Below, one piece after another: positions 53,725-63,873 of a DNA stretch of 64,000 nucleotides. The notes below the pieces were generated by a model. The model saw only the letters and a program-made list of their open reading frames with translations, searched no databases and had not been told where the DNA came from. Origin of the DNA: Mesorhizobium sp. YC-39 (GTDB lineage: Bacteria > Pseudomonadota > Alphaproteobacteria > Rhizobiales > Rhizobiaceae); contig NZ_JAOWPS010000002.1 in NCBI RefSeq assembly GCF_025753795.1, positions 1,124,501 to 1,188,500 of the forward strand. The letters are read 5' to 3'. Position numbers and translations under genes: made by a program. Position 1 is the stretch's first letter; each line of letters opens with the position of its first letter.

Positions 53725-54198
53725 ATGACTGCAAAACTTGATCTCTTCGCCACTGCCCCTTCCCTGATGAAGGAATGGCAGCGCGCGGCCTTCGCCATTT
53801 CCTCCAGCCTCGAGCCCAGCCTGAGCGAGCTTGTGAAGATTCGCGCCTCCCAGATCAACGGCTGCGCCAACTGCCTCAATATGCATACAGTGTTTGCGCG
53901 CGAAAACGGCGAGACAGAGCAGCGCATCTATCTGCTGTCGGCCTGGCGCGAGGCGCCATGCTATACTGACCGTGAGCGCGCCGCACTCGGCTGGACCGAC
54001 GCGCTGACGCGGATGTCCCAAGGACATACGCACGAAAGTGCCTATGACGCCCTGAAGGCCGAGTTTACCGAGGAGGAGCAGGTGAAGCTCACTTTGATGA
54101 TCAATGTCATCAACGGCTACAATCGCCTTGCGGTCGGCTTCAGTGCCTGGGCCGATCCGGCGGCTATAAGGTCCGCCGCCAAGGCGGCGGCCGCCTGA
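53725..54198 (+). CDS. carboxymuconolactone decarboxylase family (AhpD-like) protein
   Basis: The protein has 157 residues. The redox motif CANC is at Cys47 and Cys50, with His54 (INGCANCLNMH), as in the AhpD-like group. GAAGGAAG lies before the ATG. It overlaps the sigma-factor start by one base (TGATG). In ECF41 modules this gene is the usual partner and main target of the sigma factor. A peroxidase-like or reductase role is likely; substrates are unknown. Confidence 0.93.
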   Translation: MTAKLDLFATAPSLMKEWQRAAFAISSSLEPSLSELVKIRASQINGCANCLNMHTVFARENGETEQRIYLLSAWREAPCYTDRERAALGWTDALTRMSQGHTHESAYDALKAEFTEEEQVKLTLMINVINGYNRLAVGFSAWADPAAIRSAAKAAAA

Positions 54199-55055
54199 TG
54201 ATGAACGCGGAGTCCGAGCATACGGCGGTGAATTTCGAGCCGCTTCGCCCAAAGCTTATGCGCGTCGCCTACCGCATGCTAGGCTCCGTGGCCGACGCCG
54301 AAGATATGGTGCAGGAGGCCTTCATCCGCTGGATGAGGGCCGACCGCACAGAGGTGCGCGAGCCCGAAGCGTTCCTGCGCCGCACGGTCATGCGTCTCTG
54401 TCTGGACCAGCTCAAATCGGCACGGCGCCAGCGCGAGACCTATATTGGACCCTGGCTTCCCGATCCCGTCATGGAGGACGACGAGGCAGAAGACGTCACC
54501 TTGCCCCTGATGCTCGCGCTGGAACGCCTTTCTCCGCTCGAGCGCGCGGCTTTTCTGCTGCATGATGTGTTCGGGCTGGAGTTTGAGGAGGTCGCAGCCG
54601 CGATCCAGCGCGACCCTGCGGCCTGCCGCCAGCTCGCTACCCGTGCGCGCGCCCATATGCGTGAGGCGCGCCCTCGCTTCCAGGTGGAAAAACAACGTGG
54701 CCTTGAGCTTGCCGAGGCCTTTTACACCGCCTCGCGCAGCGGCGATATGAAGGCTCTTGGTGCAATGCTGAAGGCCGATGTCAGCGCCCATGCCGATGGC
54801 GGCGGCAAACGTCCGGCAGCCACCGAGCCGGCCCTGGGGTTCGACGCCGTTATGCAGCAATACGAGCGGGTGGCGGCATGGCTGCGTGAGCATGGCTCGA
54901 CACTTGTCCGTGTTGGTTTCGTCAATGGATTGCCAGGCTTCATCACGCTGGAAGCCGACGGCGAACTTCAGACCACCGCACTCGAAATCGAGGACGGCAA
55001 GATCGCGGCGATCTATGTCGTGCGCAACCCCGACAAGCTCAGGCATCTGCACTAG
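54198..55055 (+). CDS. ECF sigma factor, ECF41 group, with SnoaL-like C-terminal extension
   Basis: The protein has 285 residues. Region 2 has VAYRMLGSVADAEDMVQEAF and region 4 has LEFEEVAAAIQRDPAACRQL. The C-terminal NTF2/SnoaL domain carries DGGGK at 200-204 and NPDKL at 277-281, the two ECF41 marks that control activity. No anti-sigma factor is nearby, as expected. It recognises TGTCACA-N16-CGTC, found upstream of the partner gene. It starts at the ATG that overlaps the partner stop. Confidence 0.95.
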   Translation: MMNAESEHTAVNFEPLRPKLMRVAYRMLGSVADAEDMVQEAFIRWMRADRTEVREPEAFLRRTVMRLCLDQLKSARRQRETYIGPWLPDPVMEDDEAEDVTLPLMLALERLSPLERAAFLLHDVFGLEFEEVAAAIQRDPAACRQLATRARAHMREARPRFQVEKQRGLELAEAFYTASRSGDMKALGAMLKADVSAHADGGGKRPAATEPALGFDAVMQQYERVAAWLREHGSTLVRVGFVNGLPGFITLEADGELQTTALEIEDGKIAAIYVVRNPDKLRHLH

Positions 55056-55086
55056 ACTAATGCCTGAGCTTGTACCCGGTTAGGCT

Positions 55087-56385
55087 CTAATCGTCGGAAC
55101 GACCGCGCTGTTCCTCCGGCGCGAAGGCCAATTCCACCGGCAGCGGCGCTTGCGCGCTCATCGGCGCGAAACTGCCGGTCTCGGCAGAAGGAACAGGCGA
55201 CATCGCCAGCACCCGCCACAGCACGAACAGGCAGAAGCCAGCCGCGATCGCTATCGCCACATAGATGAAAGCCTGCGTGCCATAGACGGCGGAAAGCCCG
55301 GTCACGATGCCGGGGACGATGAAGCCGGACAGCGACCACGCAAACAGCAGCGAACTGGACAGCGCCACCATGTCGTCCTTGCCGGCGCGGTCGGCGGCAT
55401 GCGCGCTGGCCAGCGAATAGATCGATTCCGAGGCGCCGTCCCAGACCACGTAGATGACGACCAGCGCCGCCAGCGCGCCGCCGTCGAAGCCGAGCGCGAA
55501 CAGGCCCGCCGCCAGAGCCAGCGCCGAGGCGGCGATCAGCACGTAGCGCCGGTCGGTACGATCGGAAATCCAGCCAAGCGGAATCTGCAGGATCAGCGTG
55601 CCGACCGGCATCGCCGACAAAAGCAGCGCCACATCCGCCTGGCTGTAGCCCTTGGCCGTGGCATGGATCGGCGCGAAGCCTGAAATCGCCATCGACAGGC
55701 CGCCGACGGCGAGCATGCCGGCGACGCCCACCGGCGAAATCCGCCAGGCCAGGCCAAGCGCGACCGAGGCAGCCTGCGGCGCCGGCGGCTGGGCGAGCCG
55801 CGTCAGCCCGACGGGCAGGATCGACAGCGCCGTGAAGGCGATGCCGATCAAAGGCGCTTCCGCCGTGCCGATATCGACCGCCGCCAGCGTGGCGTAACCG
55901 ACGCCGAGCCCAGCGACATAGGCGACGTAAAAGACCGCCATCACCCGGCCACGTATGGCGTTGGCGACGGCATCGTTCAGCCAGCTTTGCGCGACGATGA
56001 ACAGGCCGACAATGGCAAAGCCGTAAAGCGCGCGCGCCGCGATCCACAGCAGCGGGATCGTCCCTGCCCCGACGGCGGCATTGGACAACACGATCAGCGC
56101 CGACAGCACCATGAATGCGCGGGCATGGCCGACGCGCCGCACCAGCGGTCCGGTCAGGATACAGCCGGCGAGGCCCCCGGCCGAAAGGCCGGTGATGATC
56201 AGCCCGGCCCAGGTCGGATCGAAACGCTCGGCGCCGAGGCGAACGGGGATATAGGCGAACATCAGTCCATTGCCGATGGCAACCAGCGCCATCGACAGGA
56301 TGACGCTGGCAATGGCAATCGCCGGCGTCGACGGGCTGCCCTGCCGTGGGTCGGGTCTGGTCTGGTTTCGCTCGATAATCGTCAT
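55087..56385 (-). CDS. MFS transporter
   Basis: The protein has 432 residues and twelve membrane helices. The MFS loop motif is GPLVRRVGHARAF between helices 2 and 3, and a second copy is GWISDRTDRRYVL. It belongs to the YcaD/MFS_1-type group with no special substrate marks. The C-terminus is an acidic, Pro-rich cytosolic tail. It is convergent with the sigma-factor gene and downstream of nadD on the same strand by 89 bases, in a place where other rhizobia have rsfS. Confidence 0.9.
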   Translation of the reverse strand: MTIIERNQTRPDPRQGSPSTPAIAIASVILSMALVAIGNGLMFAYIPVRLGAERFDPTWAGLIITGLSAGGLAGCILTGPLVRRVGHARAFMVLSALIVLSNAAVGAGTIPLLWIAARALYGFAIVGLFIVAQSWLNDAVANAIRGRVMAVFYVAYVAGLGVGYATLAAVDIGTAEAPLIGIAFTALSILPVGLTRLAQPPAPQAASVALGLAWRISPVGVAGMLAVGGLSMAISGFAPIHATAKGYSQADVALLLSAMPVGTLILQIPLGWISDRTDRRYVLIAASALALAAGLFALGFDGGALAALVVIYVVWDGASESIYSLASAHAADRAGKDDMVALSSSLLFAWSLSGFIVPGIVTGLSAVYGTQAFIYVAIAIAAGFCLFVLWRVLAMSPVPSAETGSFAPMSAQAPLPVELAFAPEEQRGRSDD

Positions 56386-56474
56386 CTTGTCGCAGGATCG
56401 CCTACTCGACGGCGATAGGCCGCCGCAAAAGCGACATCGGCGGTCTTCCCATCTCCTGAAGGGAGAAGGAGACT

Positions 56475-57107
56475 CTATCCTTTCGCCATCTTGCGGATGG
56501 CGCTCGACGACAGTGACGAGCGTGGCCCGTGGATAAAGGTCCAGGCCGGCGCCTTCATCCGGGCGAGACGCGGCGCATCGCCCTCGTCGACGCGGGCATA
56601 GTCGAAGGTCTTGGCGACGACCGACGACAGGAACGACAACGTCGCACCCGGGCGGTCGATCACCGCGATCGGGAACGTCATCACGATCTGGCGCCAGCGC
56701 TGCCAGCGGTGGAAGTCGCGCAAGCTATCGGCGCCCATGATCCAGACGAAGTCGACGCCGGGATTGCGCGCCTTGACCAGCGCCAGCGTGTCGGCGGTGA
56801 AGCGGACATGGTGGGCGGCCTCGAAGGCGGTGACCTTGATCTTCGGGTTCCTGGCGATCTGCTCGGACAGGCTGAGCCGCTCCGTCAGCGGCGCCAGTTC
56901 CCGCGTGTTCTTGAGCGGATTGCCGGGGGTCACCATCCACCACAGCTGGTCAAGCGCAAGGCGCCTCAGCGCGATCTCGGCGACCAGCGCATGACCGGCA
57001 TGCGGCGGGTTGAACGAACCGCCAAACAGGCCGACAGCCAGGCCTTTTTCGGCATGCGGCATCTTGAGGTAGTGGGTGGGGACGGGATGCTCGGATGAGG
57101 AAAGCAT
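56475..57107 (-). CDS. nadD: nicotinate-nucleotide adenylyltransferase
   Basis: The protein has 210 residues. The nucleotidyltransferase motif GGSFNPPHAGH is at about residues 29-39 and the second motif is SSLSSSAIRKMAKG at the C-terminus. It makes nicotinate adenine dinucleotide in NAD synthesis. The start could also be the ATG at 57062 (MPHAEKG), which is closer to the usual N-terminus; neither has a strong ribosome site. It lies downstream of proA after a 158-bp inverted repeat. Confidence 0.94.
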   Translation of the reverse strand: MLSSSEHPVPTHYLKMPHAEKGLAVGLFGGSFNPPHAGHALVAEIALRRLALDQLWWMVTPGNPLKNTRELAPLTERLSLSEQIARNPKIKVTAFEAAHHVRFTADTLALVKARNPGVDFVWIMGADSLRDFHRWQRWRQIVMTFPIAVIDRPGATLSFLSSVVAKTFDYARVDEGDAPRLARMKAPAWTFIHGPRSSLSSSAIRKMAKG

Positions 57108-57115
57108 GCCTCAGG

Positions 57116-57273
57116 CGCCCCCCTCTGTCCTGCCGGACATCTCCCCCTCAAGGGGGGAGATTGGCGGCTTCATCGCCGGAGCAAATCTTGCAGTGCCGGC
57201 GATTGGCGAAATCGGAAATGACAGCCGATCTCCCCCCTTGCGGGGGAGATGTCCGGCAGGACAGAGGGGGGTG
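57116..57273. repeat. long inverted repeat, copy 2 (MITE-like)
   Basis: The arms 57116-57165 and 57224-57273 are the same as those at 37769-37927 with a few changes, and surround a 58-base centre of different sequence. It lies between proA and nadD, which are transcribed the same way. It has no coding capacity. Confidence 0.8.
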
Positions 57274-57311
57274 GCTGGGCGCAACGCCTCAGGCTCTAAC
57301 GGCGAAAAAAG

Positions 57312-58598
57312 TCAAGGCCGCACCTGTCCCGACCCACGCACGCGGTATTTGAACGACGTCAGCTGCTCGACGCCGACCGGCCCGCGCGCATGCATCTTGC
57401 CGGTGGCGATGCCGATCTCGGCGCCCATGCCGAATTCGCCGCCGTCGGCGAACTGCGTCGAGGCATTGTGCAGCAGGATCGCCGAATCGATCTCGTTGAA
57501 GAAGCGTTCGACCGCTTGCGCGTCCTCGGCGACGATCCCCTCGGTGTGGTGCGAGGAGAACGTCTCGATATGCTCGATCGCGTCGGCGACGCCGTCGACC
57601 AGCTTCACCGCGATGATGGCGTCGAGATACTCGGTCACCCAGTCGACGTCGGTGGCCGGCTTGGCATCGAAAAACACCTTCACGACCTCGGCATCGGCGT
57701 GGATCTCGCATCCTGCCCCGCGCAGCGCCTCCAGGATCGGCACCAGATGGGTGGACGCGACGGCGCGATCGACGAGCAGCGTCTCGGCCGCGCCGCAGAC
57801 GCCGGTGCGCCGCATCTTGGCGTTGACGGCGATCTTGACCGCCATGTCGAGTTTAGCCGAGCGGTCGATATAGAGATGGCAGATGCCTTCGAGATGGGCA
57901 AAGACCGGCACCCGCGCCTCGCCTTGCACCCGCCCAACCAGGCTCTTGCCGCCGCGCGGAATGATCACGTCGAGATTGCCGCCGAGGCCTTTCAGCATTT
58001 CGCCGACGGCGGCGCGGTCGGTGGTCGGCACCAGCTGGATGGCATCTTCCGGCAGGTCGGCCGCCTTCAGCCCCTCGACCAGGCAAGCATGGATCGCGGC
58101 GGAAGAATTGAGCGAATCCGAACCACCGCGCAGGATCACCGGATTGCCGGCCTTGAGGCAGAGCGCGCCAGCATCCGCCGTCACATTCGGCCGGCTCTCA
58201 TAGATAACGCCGACGACGCCGAGCGGCGTGCGCACGCGCTCGATATGCAAGCCGTTCGGCCGGTCCCACGCAGCGATAACGTCGCCGACCGGATCGCTGA
58301 GTTCGGCGATCTCGCGGATACCTTCGGCCATGGCGTGGATGCGCGCGGGATCAAGCTTCAGCCGGTCCATGAACGAGGCGGAAAGCCCCGACTCGTGGCC
58401 GTTCGAGATGTCGATGGCATTGGCGTCGAGGATTTCCCGCTCCCGGGCGATAATCGCCTCCGCCATGGCGACAAGCGCGGCATTCTTGGCGGTCGTCGCA
58501 ACGATGGCCAGCGGGCGGGCAGCAGCGCGGGCGCGGCGGCCGATATCGGCCATCAGCGCCACCGTGTCATCCCGGGATTTTTCATGCAGCTTCAGCAT
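57312..58598 (-). CDS. proA: gamma-glutamyl phosphate reductase
   Basis: The protein has 428 residues. Catalytic Cys is in [13 protein letters not shown], and the motifs [12 protein letters not shown] and [18 protein letters not shown] are typical of ProA. It makes glutamate semialdehyde for proline. GGAGG precedes two possible ATG codons at 58604 and 58598; the spacing of 6 bases favours the second. It follows proB with a 2-base gap, in a proBA operon. Confidence 0.96.
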   Translation of the reverse strand: MLKLHEKSRDDTVALMADIGRRARAAARPLAIVATTAKNAALVAMAEAIIAREREILDANAIDISNGHESGLSASFMDRLKLDPARIHAMAEGIREIAELSDPVGDVIAAWDRPNGLHIERVRTPLGVVGVIYESRPNVTADAGALCLKAGNPVILRGGSDSLNSSAAIHACLVEGLKAADLPEDAIQLVPTTDRAAVGEMLKGLGGNLDVIIPRGGKSLVGRVQGEARVPVFAHLEGICHLYIDRSAKLDMAVKIAVNAKMRRTGVCGAAETLLVDRAVASTHLVPILEALRGAGCEIHADAEVVKVFFDAKPATDVDWVTEYLDAIIAVKLVDGVADAIEHIETFSSHHTEGIVAEDAQAVERFFNEIDSAILLHNASTQFADGGEFGMGAEIGIATGKMHARGPVGVEQLTSFKYRVRGSGQVRP

Positions 58599-58600
58599 GC

Positions 58601-59782
58601 TCATCCTCCGCTCGTTACCTGGTCGTCCGCCCGTACGTGGTCACCCGCCCCTACTTGGTCACCAGCATGGCTCACCACAAGGTCGTCGCGGTGGATCATC
58701 GCCGAGCGCGCCTCGTAGCCGAGCACCGTTTCGATCTCTGCCGTCTTCAGGCCAGCGATCCTTACGGCATCGGCGGCATCATAGGCAACCAGCCCGCGCG
58801 CGATCTCGCGGCCCTCGGGCGACAGGATCGCCACCGTGTCGCCGCGCGAGAAATTGCCGCTGACCAACTTTACCCCGGCCGGCAGCAACGATTTGCCCGA
58901 CAGCAGCGCGCCGATGGCGCCGGCATCGACAGTCAGCCGTCCCGCCGGTTCGAGCTGCCCGGCGATCCAGGTCTTGTAGCCCTTGACCGGATTTGCGCTC
59001 GGCTTGAAGAAGGTCGCCCGCTCGCCACGCTCGATCGCCATCAACGGCGACAGCCTGATGCCAGCCGTTATGATCATGGCGGTGCCGGCGGCGGTGGCGA
59101 TCTTGCCGGCATCGAGTTTTGTCCGCATGCCGCCGCGCGACAATTCGGACGCCGCCGCACCCGCCATCGCCTCGATATCGGGGGTGATGCGGTCGACCAC
59201 CGGAATGAACTTGGCTTGCGAGTCCCTGGCCGGCGGCGCCGTATAGAGTCCGTCAATGTCAGAGAGAAGTACAAGAAGATCAGCGCCCATCATGGTGGCG
59301 ACACGCGCGGCCAGCCGGTCATTGTCACCATAGCGGATTTCGGAGGTCGCCACTGTGTCGTTCTCGTTGATGACCGGCACCGCCTTCATCTTCAGCAGCG
59401 TCGAGATCGTGGCGCGTGCGTTGAGATAGCGGCGGCGCTCCTCGGTATCGCCGAGCGTCAGCAGGATCTGGCCCGACTTCAGGCCGCCCTTGCCGAGCGC
59501 ATCCGACCAGGCGCCGGCCAGCGCGATCTGCCCGACGGCGGCAGCCGCCTGGCTTTCCTCAAGCTTCAGCGCCCTTTTTCCCAGGCCAAGAATGGTGCGG
59601 CCGAGTGCAATCGCCCCGGACGACACGACAAGGATTTCAGCGCCGCCCGCGGCCAGCACCGCAATGTCGTCGGCCAGCGAAGCCAGCCAGTCGCGCTTCA
59701 GGCCCGATGAGCGGTCGACAAGCAACGCCGAGCCGATCTTGACGGTGATGCGCCGGTATTTTTTCAGCGACTGCGCGGCCAT
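58601..59782 (-). CDS. proB: glutamate 5-kinase with PUA domain and tandem-repeat tail
   Basis: The protein has 393 residues. The kinase domain has [14 protein letters not shown] and the C-terminal PUA domain is at about 280-365. It makes gamma-glutamyl phosphate and is normally feedback-inhibited by proline. The last 20 or so residues repeat a 6-residue unit ([18 protein letters not shown]) encoded by an 18-bp DNA repeat. The tail ends just before the proA ribosome site. The start is the ATG at 59782, one base from the obgE stop. Confidence 0.95.
   Translation of the reverse strand: MAAQSLKKYRRITVKIGSALLVDRSSGLKRDWLASLADDIAVLAAGGAEILVVSSGAIALGRTILGLGKRALKLEESQAAAAVGQIALAGAWSDALGKGGLKSGQILLTLGDTEERRRYLNARATISTLLKMKAVPVINENDTVATSEIRYGDNDRLAARVATMMGADLLVLLSDIDGLYTAPPARDSQAKFIPVVDRITPDIEAMAGAAASELSRGGMRTKLDAGKIATAAGTAMIITAGIRLSPLMAIERGERATFFKPSANPVKGYKTWIAGQLEPAGRLTVDAGAIGALLSGKSLLPAGVKLVSGNFSRGDTVAILSPEGREIARGLVAYDAADAVRIAGLKTAEIETVLGYEARSAMIHRDDLVVSHAGDQVGAGDHVRADDQVTSGG
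58617..58670. repeat. 18-bp tandem repeat, three units, at the 3' end of proB
   Basis: Units ACCTGGTCGTCCGCCCGT, ACGTGGTCACCCGCCCCT and ACTTGGTCACCAGCATGG follow without gaps. The first two differ at three positions; the third diverges at its end. They stay in frame (18 = 6 codons), so proB is only lengthened. Confidence 0.7.
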
Positions 59783-59783
59783 G

Positions 59784-60833
<1,050 letters not shown>

Positions 60834-60915
60834 CTATTGGCTTTGGGGGATTGCTCTAAACCAAGGCGGGGCGAAGGGCGAGGCCGTTTATGACCTTGGC
60901 CGGAGAGATATCGCA

Positions 60916-61785
60916 ATGAAACTTGTAACCTACAACATCCAGTACGGCATTGGCCTCGATGGCCGCTACGACGTCGACCGCATAGCCGATGCCGTGCGCG
61001 GCGCTGACGTGATCGCGTTGCAGGAGGTTACCCGCAACAACCCCAAGAATGGTGGCCGCGACATGGTCGCCGAACTCGGCGACGCCTTGCCCGGCTATTT
61101 TGCCGTCTATGGCAGCAATTTCGAGGCCAATATCGGCTCCGCTATCGAGAACGGCCATGCCGTCACGAGAACCTTCCAGCTCGGCAACATGGTGCTGTCG
61201 AAAACGCCCATCCACCTGTCGCGCAATCTGCTTTTGCCGCGCAGCCGCAGCTTCGAGGCGATGAACTTCCAGCGTGGCGCGCTGGAAGCCCTGATCGAGA
61301 CGACGCTCGGCTTTGTCAGATTCTATTCCATCCATCTCGATCACCGCAGCCCGGTCGAACGCGTGAGCCAGATACAGTTCCTGCGCCAGCGCCTGTTGAA
61401 TTACGCGCTCGAAGGCGGCGCACTGTCCGGCGTCGCCGAGATCGGCCTGCCGGAATTACCCCATCCCGAAGCCTTCGTCGCCATGGGCGATTTCAACATG
61501 CTGGCCGGCTCACCCGAATATGTCGAGCTCGCCGGCCGGCCGGACCATGAATTCGGCATGCCGCTGACCGCCGACTTTGCCGTCGATGCCGCCATGCGCC
61601 TCAACGTGGCCGGCGCCGATCTCGTCACCTGGGTTGATCCCAAGCGGCCCGCCGACACCAGCCGACACAAACGCATCGACTATGTCTTTTCCAGCGCATC
61701 TCTCGCCAAGTCGCTGAAGCGGCTTTGGGTCGACCGGCAAGCGGTCGGCTCCGACCACATACCGGTCTGGGTCGAGCTAGGCTGA
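60916..61785 (+). CDS. endonuclease/exonuclease/phosphatase family protein
   Basis: The protein has 289 residues. It has LVTYNIQYGIGLDGRYDV, ALQEVTRNNPKNGG, YSIHLDHRSPVERVSQI, AMGDFNM and the final SDHIPVWVEL, the family's metal and catalytic motifs. Members are nucleases or phosphatases of inositol or sphingolipids. No signal peptide is seen. The substrate is unknown. It is divergent from obgE. Repeat element copy B lies 14 bases after the stop. Confidence 0.9.
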   Translation: MKLVTYNIQYGIGLDGRYDVDRIADAVRGADVIALQEVTRNNPKNGGRDMVAELGDALPGYFAVYGSNFEANIGSAIENGHAVTRTFQLGNMVLSKTPIHLSRNLLLPRSRSFEAMNFQRGALEALIETTLGFVRFYSIHLDHRSPVERVSQIQFLRQRLLNYALEGGALSGVAEIGLPELPHPEAFVAMGDFNMLAGSPEYVELAGRPDHEFGMPLTADFAVDAAMRLNVAGADLVTWVDPKRPADTSRHKRIDYVFSSASLAKSLKRLWVDRQAVGSDHIPVWVELG

Positions 61786-61799
61786 GCGCCAAGTGCTGC

Positions 61800-61937
61800 G
61801 AGATGGGTCGAGATTCAGGTCAGGCCGAGCCGAGAATGATGGCTTCCGAGAACCGGAGCGGAGCGTACTTAAAGTACGTGAGCACCGGAAGCGCAAGAAG
61901 CCGCCAGGCCGGCCTTACCTGAATATCGGCCCATCTC
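61800..61937 (-). repeat. 140-bp structured repeat element, copy B
   Basis: Outer stem GAGATGGG/CCCATCTC, inner stem ATTCAGGT/ACCTGAAT, central hairpin CGTACTT-AAAGTACG. It begins inside the stop codon of the minus-strand acetyltransferase, as copy A does for pyc. It also lies just after the plus-strand endonuclease gene, so it could end both transcripts. Confidence 0.8.
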
Positions 61938-62523
61938 AGAAGTGGACCCAGTTCCTGAGGCTGGTCCAGGTCTTGCGGTCGAGCCGATAGCGCTCGACCG
62001 GCACCTGGCCGGCAACGATCGAGTTCAGCATGCCCTGGCCGGCATACTGGAAGCCGCATTTGTGGATGACCCGGCGCGAGGCCGGATTGATGACCCGGGT
62101 CGAGGCATGCAGCACCTGGATCGACGTCTTCTGGAAGGCGAGGTCGACCAGCGCGTGCGCGGCCTCGGTGGCATAGCCGTGCTTCCAGTAAGGCTCGCCG
62201 ATCCAGTAGCCGAGCTCCAGCCCGCGGTCGGTGGTGTTGAGGCCGGCGCAACCGACGAAGGTTTCGGTGCCGGCCAGCGTCAACGCATAGGCAATTCCCG
62301 CCCGGCGCGATGCCGCCATGGCGAGGAAGGCGCGGGCCTCGGCCTCGCCATAGGGATGCGGCATGCGGGCCAGCATTTCGGCGACATGACGGTTGTCGGC
62401 AAGCGTCACCAATTGCCCGATATCGCTTTCACGCGGCGGTCGCATGACCAGCCGCTCGGTCGCGAGCACCGGGCAATCGATCGCGTAACTTTCGTCTTCC
62501 GTGTCTTCCGCTTCGGCAACCAT
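61936..62523 (-). CDS. GNAT family acetyltransferase, RimJ/RimL type
   Basis: The protein has 195 residues. ATERLVMRPPRESDIGQL opens the domain; GYWIGEPYWKHGYATEAAHAL is the acetyl-CoA motif and NPASRRVIHKCGFQYAGQG the following segment. Such enzymes acetylate N-termini of ribosomal proteins or small molecules. GGAGG lies 6 bases before the ATG at 62523. It is downstream of rpmA, after a strong terminator, so it probably has another promoter or some read-through. Confidence 0.92.
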   Translation of the reverse strand: MVAEAEDTEDESYAIDCPVLATERLVMRPPRESDIGQLVTLADNRHVAEMLARMPHPYGEAEARAFLAMAASRRAGIAYALTLAGTETFVGCAGLNTTDRGLELGYWIGEPYWKHGYATEAAHALVDLAFQKTSIQVLHASTRVINPASRRVIHKCGFQYAGQGMLNSIVAGQVPVERYRLDRKTWTSLRNWVHF

Positions 62524-62540
62524 GTCAGTCCTCCAGGCAA

Positions 62541-62570
62541 GAAAAAAGGGAGATGGAAACCCATCTCCCC
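62541..62570 (-). terminator. Rho-independent terminator of rplU-rpmA
   Basis: GGGAGATGG and CCATCTCCC form a perfect 9-bp stem with a 4-base loop, followed on the minus strand by six T. It ends the ribosomal protein operon. Confidence 0.92.
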
Positions 62571-62638
62571 TGATCCTTTTCCTGGCTTGGCCAGACACCG
62601 GTCCCGAGATGGGTGCCGGTGTTGTGGTGCGGAACCGG

Positions 62639-62908
62639 CTACTCCGCTGCTTTGGTAATCGGGTTGACCGATACGTAGGTTCGGCCGTTGGCTTTTTTGT
62701 TGAAGGTGACTGCGCCGGCTTCGAGCGCAAACAGGGTGTGATCCGTGCCCATGCCAACATTGACGCCCGGATGCCACGAGGTACCGCGTTGACGAATGAT
62801 GATGTTGCCCGGAATCACGGCTTCACCGCCGAACTTCTTCACGCCCAGCCGCTTGGAATGGGAGTCGCGACCGTTGCGCGACGAACCGCCAGCTTTCTTG
62901 TGTGCCAT
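62639..62908 (-). CDS. rpmA: 50S ribosomal protein L27
   Basis: The protein has 89 residues. [20 protein letters not shown] is the standard L27 N-terminus, whose flexible end reaches the peptidyl transferase centre. [19 protein letters not shown] follows. It has no N-terminal cleavage extension of the firmicute kind. It is co-transcribed with rplU, 99 bases upstream. Confidence 0.98.
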   Translation of the reverse strand: MAHKKAGGSSRNGRDSHSKRLGVKKFGGEAVIPGNIIIRQRGTSWHPGVNVGMGTDHTLFALEAGAVTFNKKANGRTYVSVNPITKAAE

Positions 62909-63007
62909 CTAACTAACTCCGATGCGCCGCAAGGCGCCTAAAAGATCTTATGAACGCGTTCGCGTTCCGTTTCAAGTCCGATCCGGCGACGATTGCGCCG
63001 GTTCGTT

Positions 63008-63718
63008 TTACTTCTTCGCCAGTTCCTTGGCCTGCTCGCGCCAGTCCTTGATCTGGTCGGCGCTGAACGGCATGTGCTCGTCGATCTTGGCCACATCCTT
63101 GTCGGTGAGCTTGGCGATCTGCGCGAAGGTGGTGATGCCCTGTTCGTTCAACTGGCCGGCCGCAACCGGGCCGATGCCATTGATCACGGTCAGGTCGTCC
63201 GGCTCGCCCTTCGGCGCCTTGAACAGCGTCGCCGCGGCGGCCGCGGCCTTGGCTTCTTCCTTCGGGGCAGCCTCTGCCTTGGCTTCCTTCTTGGCCTTGG
63301 CCTCCTTCGGCGCGGCCTCGGCCTTCGCCTCGGGCGCTACCTCTGCCTTGGCTTCCGGGGCCTTGGCTTCCACCTTGGCGGCGGCCTTCTTCGACGGCTT
63401 GGCGCCACCCAAAAGGATCTCGGCGATCCGCACGGTGGTCAAAAGCTGGCGATGGCCGATCTTGCGGCGCGAATTCTGCCGGCGGCGCTTCTTGAAAGCG
63501 ATGACGGTGCGGTTCTTGCCCTGCTCGACGACCTCGGCAGTGACCAATGCGCCGTCGACGAACGGCGCGCCGAACGTCACATTCTCACCCTCGCCATGCG
63601 CGAGCACATGGCCGATCTCGACGATATCGCCGACCTGGCCTTCGACTTTTTCGATCTTCAGGAGATCGTTGGCGGCGACGCGATACTGCTTGCCGCCCGT
63701 TTTGATGACTGCGAACAT
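63008..63718 (-). CDS. rplU: 50S ribosomal protein L21 with helix-hairpin-helix C-terminal extension
   Basis: The protein has 236 residues, more than twice the usual 100-105. Residues 1-105 are normal L21 ([31 protein letters not shown]). Then comes an Ala/Lys/Glu-rich linker of about 70 residues with repeats of EAKAE and PKE. The last 60 residues are a helix-hairpin-helix-like domain ([20 protein letters not shown]). This domain resembles the tail of LivG in this window. L21 extensions of this kind are known in rhizobia. The start at 63718 is the usual MFAVIK. Confidence 0.97.
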   Translation of the reverse strand: MFAVIKTGGKQYRVAANDLLKIEKVEGQVGDIVEIGHVLAHGEGENVTFGAPFVDGALVTAEVVEQGKNRTVIAFKKRRRQNSRRKIGHRQLLTTVRIAEILLGGAKPSKKAAAKVEAKAPEAKAEVAPEAKAEAAPKEAKAKKEAKAEAAPKEEAKAAAAAATLFKAPKGEPDDLTVINGIGPVAAGQLNEQGITTFAQIAKLTDKDVAKIDEHMPFSADQIKDWREQAKELAKK

Positions 63719-63844
63719 TTTTTGCCTTTCGCTGTTCGGTCGGCCTTGATGAACCGCATCACGCGGTTCGGCCGTCTTTTTGTCAGTCTGCGGGTTCAAA
63801 AAACAAGCGGCGCGGAAGAACCCTCCACGCCGATTGCGCGCTGT

Positions 63845-63873
63845 CCCTAACCGAAGGTTGCGTCGAAGTCAAG
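63845..63873 (-). promoter_or_regulatory. candidate promoter of rplU-rpmA
   Basis: On the minus strand CTTGAC (63873-63868) is followed after 17 bases by TTAGGG. The -35 is perfect and the -10 is poor. The leader would be about 120 bases, long enough for regulation, but I see no known structure in it. The 127 bases beyond the promoter, to the window end, show no gene. Confidence 0.45.
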
